Source: Podaxis mareebaensis
Lineage: Eukaryota > Basidiomycota > Agaricomycetes > Agaricales > Agaricaceae
Direction of reading: 5' to 3'
NCBI GenBank assembly: GCA_018524725.1
Contig: JAEUWP010000323.1
Span: 121,351-185,350 of the forward strand
DNA: 64,000 nt
Shown piece after piece: positions 35,725-47,244 of this stretch. Position 1 is the first letter of the stretch. Every line of letters starts with the position of its first letter. The translations under genes were made by a program, and so were the position numbers. Under the pieces are notes generated by a model, which saw only the letters and a program-made list of their open reading frames with translations, searched no databases and was not told where the DNA came from.

Positions 35725-37403
35725 TCTTGCCAAACTCCGGTCCCTGTCCACCACCTGTCGTCAATCTCTTTTCAATACAGTAAGAAGTATCCCGTTGTAA
35801 TTGTAGCTCGAATCTATGAACAGTCCACTTAACCGAGACTTCGAAGCTTTCTACCATTTTTCCGGATGAGGTTCTCGTATTGAATTCCACTTCTTCGTTG
35901 TTTTGTCGGAGTCGCCGGCCACCCGCTATTTCCATCTTTACGTTGGCTGTCCCACAGCAGGGCGTTCGTGTCTATAGTCCGACGAGGAGCCAACTCTCTA
36001 CTCCGAGGAGGGTGGGGCGACTGTCGTCAAATCACAGCTTGAACCATGATCACCGTCTACCTTTCGCTCAAAGATATCTTACTTCACATTTATCTTGGAT
36101 AAATTTTCCACCTCCGTTTGGCTCGCATCCCGAAGTTGTGCACGGGAGGGGCTGCTCCCTCCTTCAGTGCATGAATACGCCGAGGACCAAGGGCACCGCG
36201 TCTGAACCGCTCAAAACTCCAACCACACGCTGTCTCAGAGACGCGATAGCTCTCCCTCACATGACACCTTGAGTGTCCATACCATGTGTAGGTATTAACG
36301 TGTGAGACACCACGAATCGTCGCGAGGTATCAGGTATTCTTATTCACTATATTGAATTTGAGGCTCGCTTAGCCAACGTTCGAGAGGTATGAATCCCGAA
36401 ACCAACGGGTTAGATCGCTACGCGACGTCGCTCGCTTAACCTCTTTCCGATGACGCAGTCCCCCTCTCTTCTTCTAACCACAACACCTCACGCACACTTC
36501 CAATCTCATATAAATTTCAGCCTTGAATGTTTGAAGATACTCCGTACCTGAGTGGGATTCCTACCACGGCCAGCTATCTCACGGAACCATCAAACCCCTT
36601 CAAGCCACCTCCGAACCCACCACACCGCGCCTCGAATTCTAGAAAAACAAACCTATACTTAATAACGCTCAAGAATCAAGACGCGCGCCACAAAAGCGAC
36701 CCCACAACCCACCCCGCAATTCAACCTTTCCCGGAGATTTATCGTATTCTGGGCGACTCCGATCCCGAACTAAGTTTCGTTTGGAAATGCCCCCGGACTC
36801 TTACTCGCGTCCGGGATACACCAGAAACATTCTTTACACATATCTGATAAATTGATATTAATATTTCCTCCTTTTTTAAGCCATCTGATTCGCATCACGA
36901 CGCCGTAAACAGAGTAGCTCTGCCTGTCGATGGAGCATGTCCTTTGATTTCAGCGGTGTAGGTACGGCAAAGTCTGGGGTACAGTAGCGAGGTCTTCTGT
37001 CCTCAAGTGAAATTGCGAGGGCTTCGGGGTTGTTAATATTAAGAATCCGATTGCCTGGATGTTGTCTGTCGAGTAACCAGATTCACCATGCATCTCTCAA
37101 GGCCAGGAACCGATCATTGGAGCTTCTTAATTTCAAAGCGAGTTGGAATGATGGGGGTAGGGTAACTTACTGACACAAATCCTATTTATCGTTCCAAAAT
37201 ACTACACTAATACAGCTGATACAACATATATCAATGGAAGCGAAGACGCATAGAGGCCCCAATGTCCCGAGCATAATTGAAGTGGACAGATTAGAGCCGT
37301 AGTTGTGTCCATGAATCCGGATTAGCATTACAACAAGCATATCAAGAAACTAGAGGCAACAAAAGAGTGTCAAAGCATCCAAGTCCAAGCCATCGTTATC
37401 ATC
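35725..37403. other. Intergenic, no gene supported
   Basis: About 1.7 kb. Overlapping frames at 35510-35935 (-) and 35880-36272 (+) exclude each other and match nothing known. A Pro-rich frame at 36527-36847 has no support. The end carries the 3' end of the HAM1-like gene. Confidence 0.4.
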
Positions 37404-40400
37404 TCAGTTCGCAGGTTGCGATGCCTGAGTCGGAGGCTGAACAGTCGGAGGGTGCTTGTCAAGGAGATTAAAGCTATACGTTCACGTAACACAAACGCGG
37501 AGGCCAGTTAGCTCTCGGCCGAAGTCGGATCTAAAGCCAGAACTCACGCATCCGATCTCCACTCATGTCCATGCGCAGCCGCCTTCTCCCTCTCCTCCGT
37601 TCGATTGACCCAACCCGCCGGGTGTCCTTCAGCCAAGATCGAGTTTCGTTTGTTGTTCACAATCTTGAACTGTGAGCTTCGATCAGCGCTCCTTATGGAC
37701 CCTTCTTCTTTCCTGCGCTGGAACAACTACAATACAAGGTGATAACGAACATCAGTCCATCAGGTCGTGGAGTAGCGCGAGTGGGGAGCCGTTGGAGACT
37801 TACGTTCTTGAGAACGTCAGTCCTACTCTCGCCTTCTGTCGCTTTGGCACTTTCCATCCTATCTCGAACGGCCACAAGTTGTCCGTCGATGTACTCAAAG
37901 CCTGTCGTCAACGCATCCCGGATCGCCTTTTGGATTTGACGCTTCACAAGACCGGTGGCCAGAGGCTTTAACGTCTTGTACAAGAAATCGTGCTTGGAGT
38001 CCCGAATGGAGAACTTGAGGGTGTCAACTCTGACATGGACATCATCCACCTTGAACACGGATGACTTGTCACGAGTGGTCGAGTGGAGTGTTACGGTAGC
38101 CTGGTAACATTAGCGATAAAATGACGCTTGGTCAGCATGGTGGTGCGACCACGGCGCAATTGATGGAGTACTCACGGTAAGACCATGACCACCGAGTAAT
38201 ACATCCGCCAAACCCGAGTCTGTCATCTTGGGGATACCAGTCTTCTTGCGGTAATAGAACGCCACGTCTCTCATGTCAGCTTGCATCTGTTCGAACGTCA
38301 AGGTTATGCGGTGATGGGTATCATCAGCGACCGAGTTGTAGGGCGAAAACTTGACAAAGTTGTGGGCTTCCAGAGAGATGATATTTGGGAATAGGTTGCG
38401 GCCTTGAAGTGTGAGGTTCTCGACGACGAGGTCAAGGGAATCATCGGTATACTCGATGCGAGGGATAGGAACATATCCAACCTGGAAGATGGTTCAAGTG
38501 GCTGGAGCAAGGTGATGGTCCTGGGAACTGACCTTATCAATGATCTGCGGGAGGATAACTTTACGGATGTCACTCCAGAGCTCCGGCTTAAACTTGAGAC
38601 TGCCTTCGCTGTCGAACAGCAAGTCTTTGGTAAGACGGGCCCAATCTTCTCCAAACCGCTTGTTCAACTAAAAGATTGTTAACATATAATTGTGGGAACT
38701 CGCGACTGGAAACCATACTCACTGGGTCCTCACCCATGGCGTTGAACCAGGAGCTAACACTATTGAATAGGTTGTCGAAATGGCCGCGGTACTTGTCGTC
38801 GAAGAAGCGTCGACCGCTTTCACGCAATTGTTTGCCTTGATTGTTGCATTCTGGCTCCAAGACGAAACCTGGGGCGAGGAGCACCTGTAACGGAATAAGC
38901 ACAGACGATAACCAAGCTGGAAAATTCGGACGCACCCTGCGAACATAGCCATCCACGTCTTTAAACCACTGGCGCAACTCGGGATCTCGTCGGGAATCGT
39001 CTACCAAGACATTGAAAGCGTCGATAGCCTTGTCAAGTGAGGAATTGTTGGCGAAACGTTCGAGCAGAGTGCGAAGTTCATTCATAGCGAGATTGACCTT
39101 CTCATCCTATTGGCTATGTCAGCGGTGACTCTGACAACGAAAAATGGGTTTCTGACTCACCGAAGTAACACCTTTGGCAGAGGTCCCTCCACTGCCAGCA
39201 GCTTTGCGACCGTGCTCGGCATATTGTTTGATATAGTCGAGGAGCCAGCTTATGGACTGCTGATAATCGTCGTGCTTCTGACATTCAATGATGACCTTCT
39301 TGCCTCTGTAGATGAACTGGTCGCGCCTCTCTTCGGGGAAGTATTCCTCTGTGAGGAAATGACGGCCGCGATCGTAATGCTCGCGGGCGGTGTCCTTGTG
39401 TTGCTGTGGAATGCGGTCTGCAACGTTTTGCTGCAAACAAAAAGTGAGTAACATGATCGTAAACAGGTAAAAACGCGAAGCACCCTAACATCCTTCATCT
39501 TGCCCAGTAAACCAGACCTCTTCGCCTCGGCCTCCTCGTCTGGGGCATCGGACGATTTAATGTCCTGGGCGTGTTGACGAGCCTGGGCTTTAGCCTCTCC
39601 TGCGAGGTCGCGTGCGCGGGACTGACCTTCAGCACGAAGGTCAGTGACTGGACGTTCAGTGCCATCCTCTGTGCGCACGTGGGCCTGTTCATCGTCAGGA
39701 TGATGCTTCACTTTTTTATCTGTGCCAGGGATGCGAGCTTCAAGGACGGGCTTCTCATCCGGACCTACAGGACGACCACCTTCAGTAATGAATTGGTCTG
39801 GAGGGGCAGACTCATTGGTTCGGCGAAGGGCTTCCTCATCAGGAGCTAGAACTTCTGCGGCTTTGGAGGCAGTTTTGGAGAGGAGGTCGCGGCCGATGAC
39901 GGAAAAGTCAGAAAGGAGCTTGCGAGCCTCGGAGTTTGTGAGGACGATGTGGAGGAGAGTGCGCAGGTTGCGAACAGCTGTAATAACCGCGGTCGGTGAG
40001 ATAAAGGGTGAGATGATAGGCGAAGATAGACCTTGTTCGCTATCGGATCTTGCGGCGTCTTTATCGACTGGGAGGTGCTGGGAAAGATCCCCAGGTTTGA
40101 TGGTATCGCGGTCGATTTCGCGAGTGTGCCAGATAAAGTTCTGGAAGAGTTCATCCGCGTTCTTTTCCCGGACAATCAGGCGAGCGGTGTTGATGATGTC
40201 ACGGGTGTCGTTAATGAGACGGCGACCCTCTGGCGACAGCTTGTCGATGTCGACGGGAGAGTGGTCGCGTACGTAGCGAAGACCCTCGTCTATCTGGTCG
40301 TTTGTGGGCAGGCGGCCTTGGCGGAAAGCCTCGATGGCGCCGTAGAGACGGATCTGAGAGATGATGAGGGGATTGATGAGATAGTGATGGGGTATGAACT

Positions 40401-40508
40401 TGCCTTTCTGCTGACATCCGCGTCTTTCTTTGTCTTGTCGACGGGATTTGCGACAGAATCCTTTGGAGGATTCTCGCTGACGTCTTTCTTTGCTTGAGGG
40501 AGAGACAT
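37404..40508 (-). CDS. HAM1-like protein (HAM1_N/HAM1_C, formerly DUF4449)
   Basis: A large multi-exon gene of about 850 residues. The N-terminal half has IRLYGAIEAFRQGRLPTNDQ, DHSPVDIDKLSPEGRRLIND and NLRTLLHIVLTNSEARKLLS, matching the fungal HAM1-like N-terminal domain. A charged, disordered, LEA-like linker follows (DLAGEAKAQARQHAQDIK). The C-terminal half has ADRIPQQHKDTAREHYDRG, TEEYFPEERRDQFIYRGKK, FSPYNSVADDTHHRITL and RVDTLKFSIRDSKHDFLYK. Proteins of this family are probably lipid-binding (BPI/TULIP-like) and linked to hyphal growth or fusion; that is family knowledge and not firm. The first intron has a GC donor (AAG|GCAAGT). The last exon after a GTGAGT intron reads FNLLDKHPPTVQPPTQASQ and ends at 37404. 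ATG 40508 was chosen; 40556 is in frame. Confidence 0.8.
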
Positions 40509-42191
40509 TGTTGGTGGGCTCTCTCTGTTCTGGGCCTTAAGTAGATAGGAGGTCATGATGCTTGCAAGACGTCAGTCGGCGGAGTCGCGTGACGTCATCC
40601 TCGTGCGGAGTGGTTGGGGTCATTCCACAGACTATGGTCAGTCTACCTCGTCGATTCCCAGCTGAGATCAACTTGTGGCGCTGGGAGCACCAACTGTCGT
40701 TCCTTCACCGTTTGGCTAAGCGTCAGGCTCTTCGGTTCCAAACTTTTGTCTGAACGCCGAACACGACAACAATCCTTCCCCACTTCTGACGCGCTTATGA
40801 CATGGGATCATCCAAGTTCTTGCTTAACCGTTCGTTCCTCATCTTGGGGACTAGATGTTCAGTGGGCTTGTGCGTGACATTGCCGTCCATTCTGAGCTTT
40901 GATTTCGACGCTAGTTCGTCGGAGTGGCATGTGTCGCTCCGTTGAATTGGAGTCACCATAGTAGCAGGGGCATACTAACGTATCAAATATACTTATGTTT
41001 ATCGGCAACTCACCGGTGATGGGTACGATGTCCGCCAGAGATCCCGCTCTTGGGCTCTTATTGCGCCAACGGTGGGAACGTCTCCATTGAAGTTGTGGAA
41101 ATGAAGTCGTTGGGAAATTAAGTTGGTGAGCTGCATCAAAGCCACAGCACATTACCGCTCTTGGGCCCACAGCTTCTTATAGTTCCTCACGGAGCTTCAT
41201 TACCTCCGACGCCGACCGTGGAGATTTGGAGTCTAGACACTCGACGGGTTTGAAAACGTGGCCGTAATCCCGAAGCGATGGTCACTTTCCGGCTGTGTTG
41301 CTGCTGAATACCGAATTCAGAGCCACATCCCTTTTGGACTTGCGCTCGGTACTCTACTTATTGTCCGAGGTACCCACCACCGAAGGGAAATACCAGCCTT
41401 GAAGAGTGTTCAAAAATCACCTTGTGTGTCCAATTGTCAAAATTTCTAGTGTCTGACGGACATGATGACCCTTAAGAGTTGCGCGCACCTAGTCAAGTTT
41501 TATTCGATCGGAGCATCTGGGGAATAGTATTACTACACCGGTGCAAGTGAACCTGGTGCTTATTATATGCCGGCATAAAGAAAATGGCACCACACTAAAC
41601 AGTACCATATCGAGGTCGGATGATACAGAGCTCCTCAGTGCTCATATGGGGGGAAAAGACAATCACCGACGTTTGCATGAAAATGTGTAGACGTACGCTC
41701 GGGAAGAAGAGGTTACGTGGGATCGGGTGAGCCGGAGGAAGACGGCTCCTCGTGGGGCCACGAAGGGATAAACACAGATTCTGGAAAAGCCACGGCTAGC
41801 AAGCCGGCGCCCTCGAAATTCTTGTGGATGGATGTAAGGGACAAATAACGACAGTCCACACAGACCTGAGACTTGAAGAGTAAATTGCCATTCATAAAAT
41901 AGTCCAATTTCGGTTCCGAAGCTGTAACGGAGGCTGATATGAGGAGTGCAGGAATGCAGTGACTTGCATTCCGCAAGTGAGAAAAGACGGACAACAGGCT
42001 TGTTTTGGGATGGAATATTTGGGGTGTCCTTGGCTATTTGTATGTCGAAGGCAAGGAGAAAGAATGTTTATGGCTGATCTGGTGGGCTTACGACACTGCA
42101 CGTCGGTCCGAGTGCGTGTAGTGTATTGTAGTGTATTTTAGCAGATAAGAGGCGGAAGAACAGGGTCAGAAGAGCGTAGGAAAAAAGGGAT
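40509..42191. other. Intergenic, no gene firmly supported
   Basis: About 1.7 kb. A 93-codon minus frame at 41713-41994 starts with a signal-peptide-like stretch (IPALLISASVTASEPKL) and could be a small secreted protein, but there is no further evidence. A 103-codon minus frame (40859-41170) looks random. Confidence 0.35.
42181..42186 (-). terminator. Pol III terminator (T6)
   Basis: Six T on the minus strand, five bases after the discriminator base of the tRNA gene. Confidence 0.7.
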
Positions 42192-42276
42192 TGAACCCCA
42201 CCCGGATTGAACGGATGACCTTGAGGAGACACGTGTGGCGCTGGAATCTCACGCTCTACCACTGAGCTAGGGGTCC
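42192..42276 (-). tRNA. tRNA gene, probably intron-containing; anticodon tentatively CCA (Trp)
   Basis: The minus strand folds as a tRNA. The acceptor stem is GGACCCC with GGGGTTC (one G-T pair). The D-arm is GCTC-AGTGGTA-GAGC. The T-arm is ATCCG-TTCAATC-CGGGT with one G-T pair, and the discriminator is A. The anticodon arm opens TGAGA-TTCCAG and closes CCTCA, which pairs four of five positions (the last is A-C). Between them lie 13 extra bases, consistent with a nuclear intron after position 37, giving anticodon CCA. Total length is 85 nt, equal to 72 plus 13. The tRNA fold is solid; the anticodon is less so because of the mismatch. Confidence 0.75.
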
Positions 42277-42413
42277 TTGTTGAAAAGGGTCGGAGGCGTT
42301 TATTCCGGAGGGGATTGATTTGTGGGCGGGGAGTGTGGGAAAGGGTGATATATGAGGAGTTGAAATGGCAGGCGAGTTGAGCATCGACAATTATTCACTC
42401 TTGACCCTCTCCC

Positions 42414-43994
42414 ATGTCCTTTCCTCGCCGTATCGCCAAGCTCTGGTCCCGTTCCCGAAAGCACCCAAAGCCTCGTCGCTGTCTACCCCTTCTGCCCACT
42501 GAAATATGGATCACCATCCTGCGCTTTGCTGTCGAGGACCTCTCCCACTTCATCGGCCCTCACGGCCACCTCAATGCCTCTGTCTCGTTTCTCGACGTGT
42601 CCGACTCCCACTCCGATCTCCTCCGCCGTCTCACCGCCTACCGCAGGTCTCTCAACTGCAAGGCCGCCATAAGCAGAGTTTGCAAGCAGTGGCATTCCAT
42701 CGCTCAGGATTTGCTCTATGAATCCATCTGGATCTCCCGCGCTGCACAAGCAAAAACTCTCGCTACTACCATCCTCTCCAACAAAGACCTCGGTGCCACT
42801 GTCCGCCATCTTCACATTGAAACACCCACCCTCGAGCGTTGTGACCCCGCCGATCTCCGTACCATTATCGAACATTCTCCTCGTCTTGCCGCCTACTCCG
42901 ATTATCGCTCTATCCGTCGCCAACCTCATTCGTCCCCAGACCACCTCCTTTCCAGCCTCGCTCGGCCCGGGAATAAACTCAAACGCCTATCATGGACAAA
43001 TTACGACTATGATCGCCGCGACCACTCGGGCTGCATCTCATTCTTCCTCCGCCTCAGTCCCGCCCTCGGCATGGCCGCTACCGAGCTTGATTACCTCGAA
43101 CTCTCGCTCTGCGCAACAGATCTCGTCTCTCCCAACTTTCCTTCCATCTTCCCAAACTCTCTTCCCTCGGCTTATACCACATCCCAAGGTCCTATATCCG
43201 TCCATCTTCCTGCTCTCCGCACACTCAAACTCACCCTCGACAACATCACCTTTTCCGTTCTCTCATCATGGTCTATGCCTGCTCTCCAGAACATTTCCGT
43301 CCTTTCTACCGACTTCTCATATACCGGCAATGGTTTCGCCCGCTTCTTCCAAGTCCACGGCCCAAATATTGTCCAACTAGAGCTCGGCCACTCTACCGGC
43401 GCAATTGAGGAGCACTACCTCACCGCTCCCCCGCATGCCCATCACCACCGCAATCCGTCATCAAATCTCGCTGCTTGGTGTCCTAATCTCCGCGAGTTCA
43501 TCTGCAGCGCCGATGCAGAGTGGAATTGGCAGTCTCCTGACTGGATCGCTCCACACGTCCTCCTCCCCTCTCACCCCAACCTCCAACTTATTGGTATCAG
43601 GGACATGAACAAACGTTTGCTCGACGACCTCGACTTGTTCCTCGTCAGGCATCCTAACAGGGTACCCCCTTCTAATCGCTCCATCAAAGGGCACGCCCCT
43701 TTTTTCAGGCTTGCGGAACAAATGAAATCCTTACTCCGCACCGAGGCTTTCCCTAACCTCCGCGTTGTACGCGATATGAGTTGGCAGAGTGATCTCATGC
43801 GACGTGTCCAGCGTATGCCGCTTCCCCAGCATCCTTTGAGATTCAATGTCTGGGACACGTTATCGGCGAGCCAGAATGTGGATGAAATGGAATTTGGGCG
43901 GGCGCTGGTGTCGTTTTGGAAAGCCGTTGCGGAGCGGTGTGTCACTCGTGGCGTCTGCTTGCAGGATTGGGTTGGCGAGCCTGTCGTGGTGTGA
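42414..43994 (+). CDS. F-box protein
   Basis: Single-exon gene of 526 residues, transcribed away from the tRNA. A basic N-terminus (PRRIAKLWSRSRKHPKPRR) precedes the F-box at about residues 24-115: LPLLPTEIWITILRFAV, then a family-typical insert, then ISRVCKQWHSIAQDLLYES. The rest has irregular leucine-rich segments (LKRLSWTNYDY, LPALRTLKLTLDNI, MPALQNISVLST, HPNLQLIGIRDMNK), which likely form an arc for substrate capture by an SCF ubiquitin ligase. Sequence and length differ from the F-box gene at 22109, so it belongs to another subfamily. The substrate is unknown. ATG context and an uninterrupted frame support the start. Confidence 0.85.
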   Translation: MSFPRRIAKLWSRSRKHPKPRRCLPLLPTEIWITILRFAVEDLSHFIGPHGHLNASVSFLDVSDSHSDLLRRLTAYRRSLNCKAAISRVCKQWHSIAQDLLYESIWISRAAQAKTLATTILSNKDLGATVRHLHIETPTLERCDPADLRTIIEHSPRLAAYSDYRSIRRQPHSSPDHLLSSLARPGNKLKRLSWTNYDYDRRDHSGCISFFLRLSPALGMAATELDYLELSLCATDLVSPNFPSIFPNSLPSAYTTSQGPISVHLPALRTLKLTLDNITFSVLSSWSMPALQNISVLSTDFSYTGNGFARFFQVHGPNIVQLELGHSTGAIEEHYLTAPPHAHHHRNPSSNLAAWCPNLREFICSADAEWNWQSPDWIAPHVLLPSHPNLQLIGIRDMNKRLLDDLDLFLVRHPNRVPPSNRSIKGHAPFFRLAEQMKSLLRTEAFPNLRVVRDMSWQSDLMRRVQRMPLPQHPLRFNVWDTLSASQNVDEMEFGRALVSFWKAVAERCVTRGVCLQDWVGEPVVV

Positions 43995-44829
43995 CATGAA
44001 TGTCGGCACCGGCACCAAGTTTATTATTTTTTTTGCTTCCCTTCTTTTCTTTGTATCTTGGAACATCCAAATCAAGGACATGCTATCACATTTGCGGATT
44101 GTGTTTTTTTTCCCTGTTATGTCGGTTACCCTTGGGTTTTTGGTCTTCAACACATTCAACGTTACATACATGCATACATACATAGAGTATGGGCGGTGGG
44201 GTGTCTTCTGCCGTCCTATGAATACCTTCCACAATGCAATTTTATCTCTTTTGATGCACAGAATGGAGCTTGAATGTTCAATAACGCCCAGGATCGGACC
44301 TTGTATGCTGTCTCTTTGACAACGTCTTGAAGGGGGGATGATGGCGTATACCGTATATAGATGATTTGAAAAGCATGATTCCAAACTTATCTGCCTCGAG
44401 TCTAGTCACGAGGCATACCAGAAGTCTCGCATCGGCGTGTCAGTCACACGTGCAACGATTCTGTTATTGTTCGCCCGCGACGAGGGCTTTTCTCAATTAA
44501 TCGATGGTCGGCAAGTTGATTTTGCTCCTGCAGGCTCCATTCTGAGGGCTGATATGGGCTCGAATATGCCGCGTCATGGAATTCAAATGCCTGACCCACT
44601 TCATTACCGTGGACCCGTAGCTTGGAAAACAGGGTGATGATGAGACGGCAAGGGACGCAAATTCATGGACTTTCTGGGATAACTTTATTCTCTGCGAATT
44701 AGGTGCTTGATGCGACGGTGGAGAGACACTTGTGCACTCCGATATATAGGCACACGGGATGGTCTATTTCACGCCGCTGCTCGGTTTCGCGCGGACTTGC
44801 GATTTGTGTCAACAAAGGTATTCAGCGCA
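43995..44829. other. Intergenic, no gene seen
   Basis: About 830 bp following the F-box gene: T-rich 3' flank, then no supported reading frame. Confidence 0.5.
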
Positions 44830-45340
44830 CCTGGCTGAAACTTAAAAGTCATTTTGTGCCGGTCAGAATGTGAGATCCCGTACTCAATACATAACGATCC
44901 CTGATGACCGTTCTGGACTTTGACAGTTCAGACTAAGTATGTGTTTCACCTCGCTCAGGACTATGACCTTCAATACTTGGGTCGCTTTCGTGGCTTCAGT
45001 GACTGAGTCATGTCCAGTCCTGGTGAAGCCGAGCTTGGGAAACTATATAGGGCCATACCTCGGTAGCGTGTTTCGGGTTTGAAGGGACACACTGGAGCGA
45101 TACTTGGTGTTCCAAGAACCATGTTCGTCGGTGCCAGCCGACGATCGGACTCACGATTTTTTTTTTAAAAAAAAAAAAGACGATCGGACTCAGTGCGTAT
45201 GTGATATTCATGCTAACGGTCTATGAGCGGCATTGTCACAACTTTATCCAGCGTTTCGAAGGAGAATGAGCGTGTCGGTTTATAAAAACTTTTAGTTGGA
45301 TTGGACTCTTTCTGTTTCTGGCAGTTGAAGCTTGAGGTCG
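44830..45340 (+). repeat. Dispersed repeat, copy 1 (partner at 48895)
   Basis: About 0.5 kb shared with 48895-49405 in the same orientation. Shared words include TTTTGTGCCGGTCAGAATG, TATGTGTTTCACCTCGCT, AGGACTATGACCTTCA, GGTAGCGTGTTTCGGGTT and GAAGGGACACA. By eye the two copies are roughly 80 percent alike with small gaps. No coding potential is shared. It could be a non-autonomous transposable element or a relic; no terminal inverted repeats were identified. Confidence 0.7.
45140..45192. mobile_element. 25-bp insertion flanked by a 14-bp direct repeat
   Basis: GACGATCGGACTCA occurs at 45140-45153 and again at 45179-45192. Between them lies CGA followed by a T run and an A run. The homologous copy near 49190 has a single GACGATCGGACTCA and no insert, so it shows the empty site. 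This is the footprint of a target-site duplication around a tiny A-tailed insertion. Confidence 0.55.
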
Positions 45341-45918
45341 CTCATCTGGCGGGGTCAGCGTGGGGGATTCATACAACAAGAGTAGGATGAATAAATACGT
45401 TTTTGTGCCTTTTGACATTCATTGGATTGTTGATTAATGGAATCGATAAGAAATAACAACGCAGTTATGGAGATGGAACAGAGGATGAGCTCAAGAAGCT
45501 GCATTACTAGGTAGGAATTCGTTATGCTATGTGCTGATTCCTAATCCAATATGCGTGCTCCTTCTTAGGGTGCTGAGGGCACAGCGGCAAGTTACATGAT
45601 TTTGCCTGCAGGAGGAGATTTGGCCGAGGGGCCGAGAGGAGCCGAGAAGGGCCTCCTCGTAGGGATGGAAACGATCCGCTGGAGCCTAACGAGGTTGATG
45701 GGCCAAGCTGGCAATCCGAAGTGGATGCCAAGTAGTTGTATGGCAATCACTTAGGGTGCAGGTCGGAGGGTGCGAAAAAGGCGCGAGGACAGGATATTCG
45801 AGAATCGAGCAACTCTGTATCAAGAGATCGATAATCTATCTGAAAGCGTCTCGAATGAGGAGCGCGTTATTTGTACGCATGTAAAGGGGAAGCCAGCTTA
45901 TTCAGGTGCTACATTATC
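45341..45918. other. Intergenic, no gene seen
   Basis: About 580 bp between the dispersed repeat and the NLR N-terminal relic. A 74-codon minus frame (45522-45746) shows no family resemblance. Confidence 0.4.
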
Positions 45919-46116
45919 TTATCCTCCGATAAGGCAAAAGTCCTCGTCTCTAAGTGCGTTTTCTGGACCAGCGCCGGTTTTGTTATGAGTAATTACTGTA
46001 GAAGTGGGTCTCCTGGCGCAGATGGGAATGATTTTGGTGGGACTGGGAGGGGTATTTGTTAATGTCTTACGCTTTTTGAAGCGGCGTATGATGGACGATA
46101 TAGTCTCCAAGAACAT
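45919..46116 (-). pseudogene. NLR N-terminal relic
   Basis: The minus-strand frame begins MFLETISSIIRRFKKRK, nearly the same as the start of the intact NACHT gene at 55470 (MFLESISSIVNRFKKRK). Both continue as Pro/Ser-rich linkers, and GAGPENALRDEDF here corresponds to GASPDNTTDPRIP there. The match stops before the exon that leads to the NACHT domain, and no Walker motif follows downstream on this strand. It is therefore a stub that would end at 45919, not a functional receptor. A longer plus-strand frame (46004-46585) over the same DNA is antisense and not credited. Confidence 0.55.
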
Positions 46117-46422
46117 AGCCGTGGAAGAGATGAAAGATTTGATTGAGCTCCATCAGAGCTTCAGTGGAGCGTGCCGGAAGGCAGTATCTCTACGTAACAA
46201 TCTTAAGGAAGGTTATGCACAGCACCAATCCGTGGAGTCCTCGCCGCTTCCGGCCAGAATGGGTCGGTTAGCCCCCTTACTGTCCTCCGCGTCGAGGCGC
46301 GTTAGAGAATCGCTTTTATTTCTAGTTCCTATCTTTGTCAAGTATGAAAGTATAAGACAAGTGAAATACGTGTATCATGAGAATCGCCTCCGGAATCAAC
46401 TAGCTAATTGGTCACGATTGCC

Positions 46423-47244
46423 TTACTCGTGCATCCCGTTCCCGCTCTCACCCTCTACCGCATCCCCTCCAGCCAGGTCATCTCCTCCCTCCCCTTCCTC
46501 CGGTCTGGGCACGTCAATCTCATACTCCTCTTCTTCGGTATCTGTGGAGCTAACCGTGTGCCCCGAAATTGTGTCGGTAGAGTAATCTGACCCGTCCTCC
46601 TCTCCTGATGTATTATTCCTATCGGCTCTCCTTTGCAGCCCAGCTTTAATTTTGTTTGCTATCTTGGTAAGCACCATCTCCAGACCTATGTGAGTTCGAT
46701 GGCCTCTTCCCCCCGGAGTTCCCACTCGTTGCTTGTACGTGTATTCATATGTAGTGTCTCCCGCTACAAGAATACGTCGGAAGGTATCTTCCTGGCTCCT
46801 TTTCCAGAGAATCCTGTATAATTCTGAATCTGACGCTCGGCGTGTCGGTCTCGGTGATCCTTCTTGACTTCAATTCACACCAACGCCCTATCACCTCTCG
46901 GATCTACAGCTTTACCCTGGGTATCGACATGGACGATGAGAAAATCGGAGATAAACACTTCTGCCCTGGAGTTAACCGGGGTCAAGTACGAGTCCCATGA
47001 ATGGTCTCCTTCCCCCCGCAGCCAATGGTTGCTCTTCCTCAGGGTATACTTCCCAGTCGACGTTCAACATCGGCCTTATTGTGGGCTGAGGTTTCACTAT
47101 GAAATACTCTTCGGAAAAGAGGAAGTCGGCCATCTTATTGATGGGCCTATAATAAGAAGCTTCAAAATGGGGGCCTCTATCATCCCTCTCTAAAGCCAAA
47201 TTCTCCAAGCGCTGACAGACCCACGAGGGAACGAGGTTTGTCAT
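46423..47244 (-). pseudogene. PD-(D/E)XK-like gene of a second type, broken
   Basis: ATG 47244 begins TNLVPSWVCQRLENLALERD and continues FEASYYRPINKMADFLF and YFIVKPQPTIRP. A second segment reads VFISDFLIVHVDTQGKA, then RALV, an in-frame TGA, then IEVKKDHRDRHAERQIQNY. After another frame change it reads FRRILVAGDTTYEYTYK and ends in an acidic tail at 46423. The order SDFLIV...ALV-x-IEVKK fits a PD-(D/E)XK nuclease core (Asp, then Glu-x-Lys). The TGA three codons before the Lys and the frame change near 46780 indicate a pseudogene, unless unusual introns remove them. The family is recalled as an Agaricomycete hypothetical-protein group. Confidence 0.55.

Noticed and set aside
36360..36440. Possible second tRNA (GTTCGAGAGGTATGAATCC)
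   Set aside because: No acceptor, D or T stems could be paired on either strand.
36527..36847. Pro-rich 106-codon frame
   Set aside because: Composition follows the local C-rich DNA and nothing recognisable is encoded.
46004..46585. 193-codon plus-strand frame
   Set aside because: Antisense to the NLR N-terminal relic and the acidic tail of the nuclease-like relic, both with family resemblance; its own translation is featureless.
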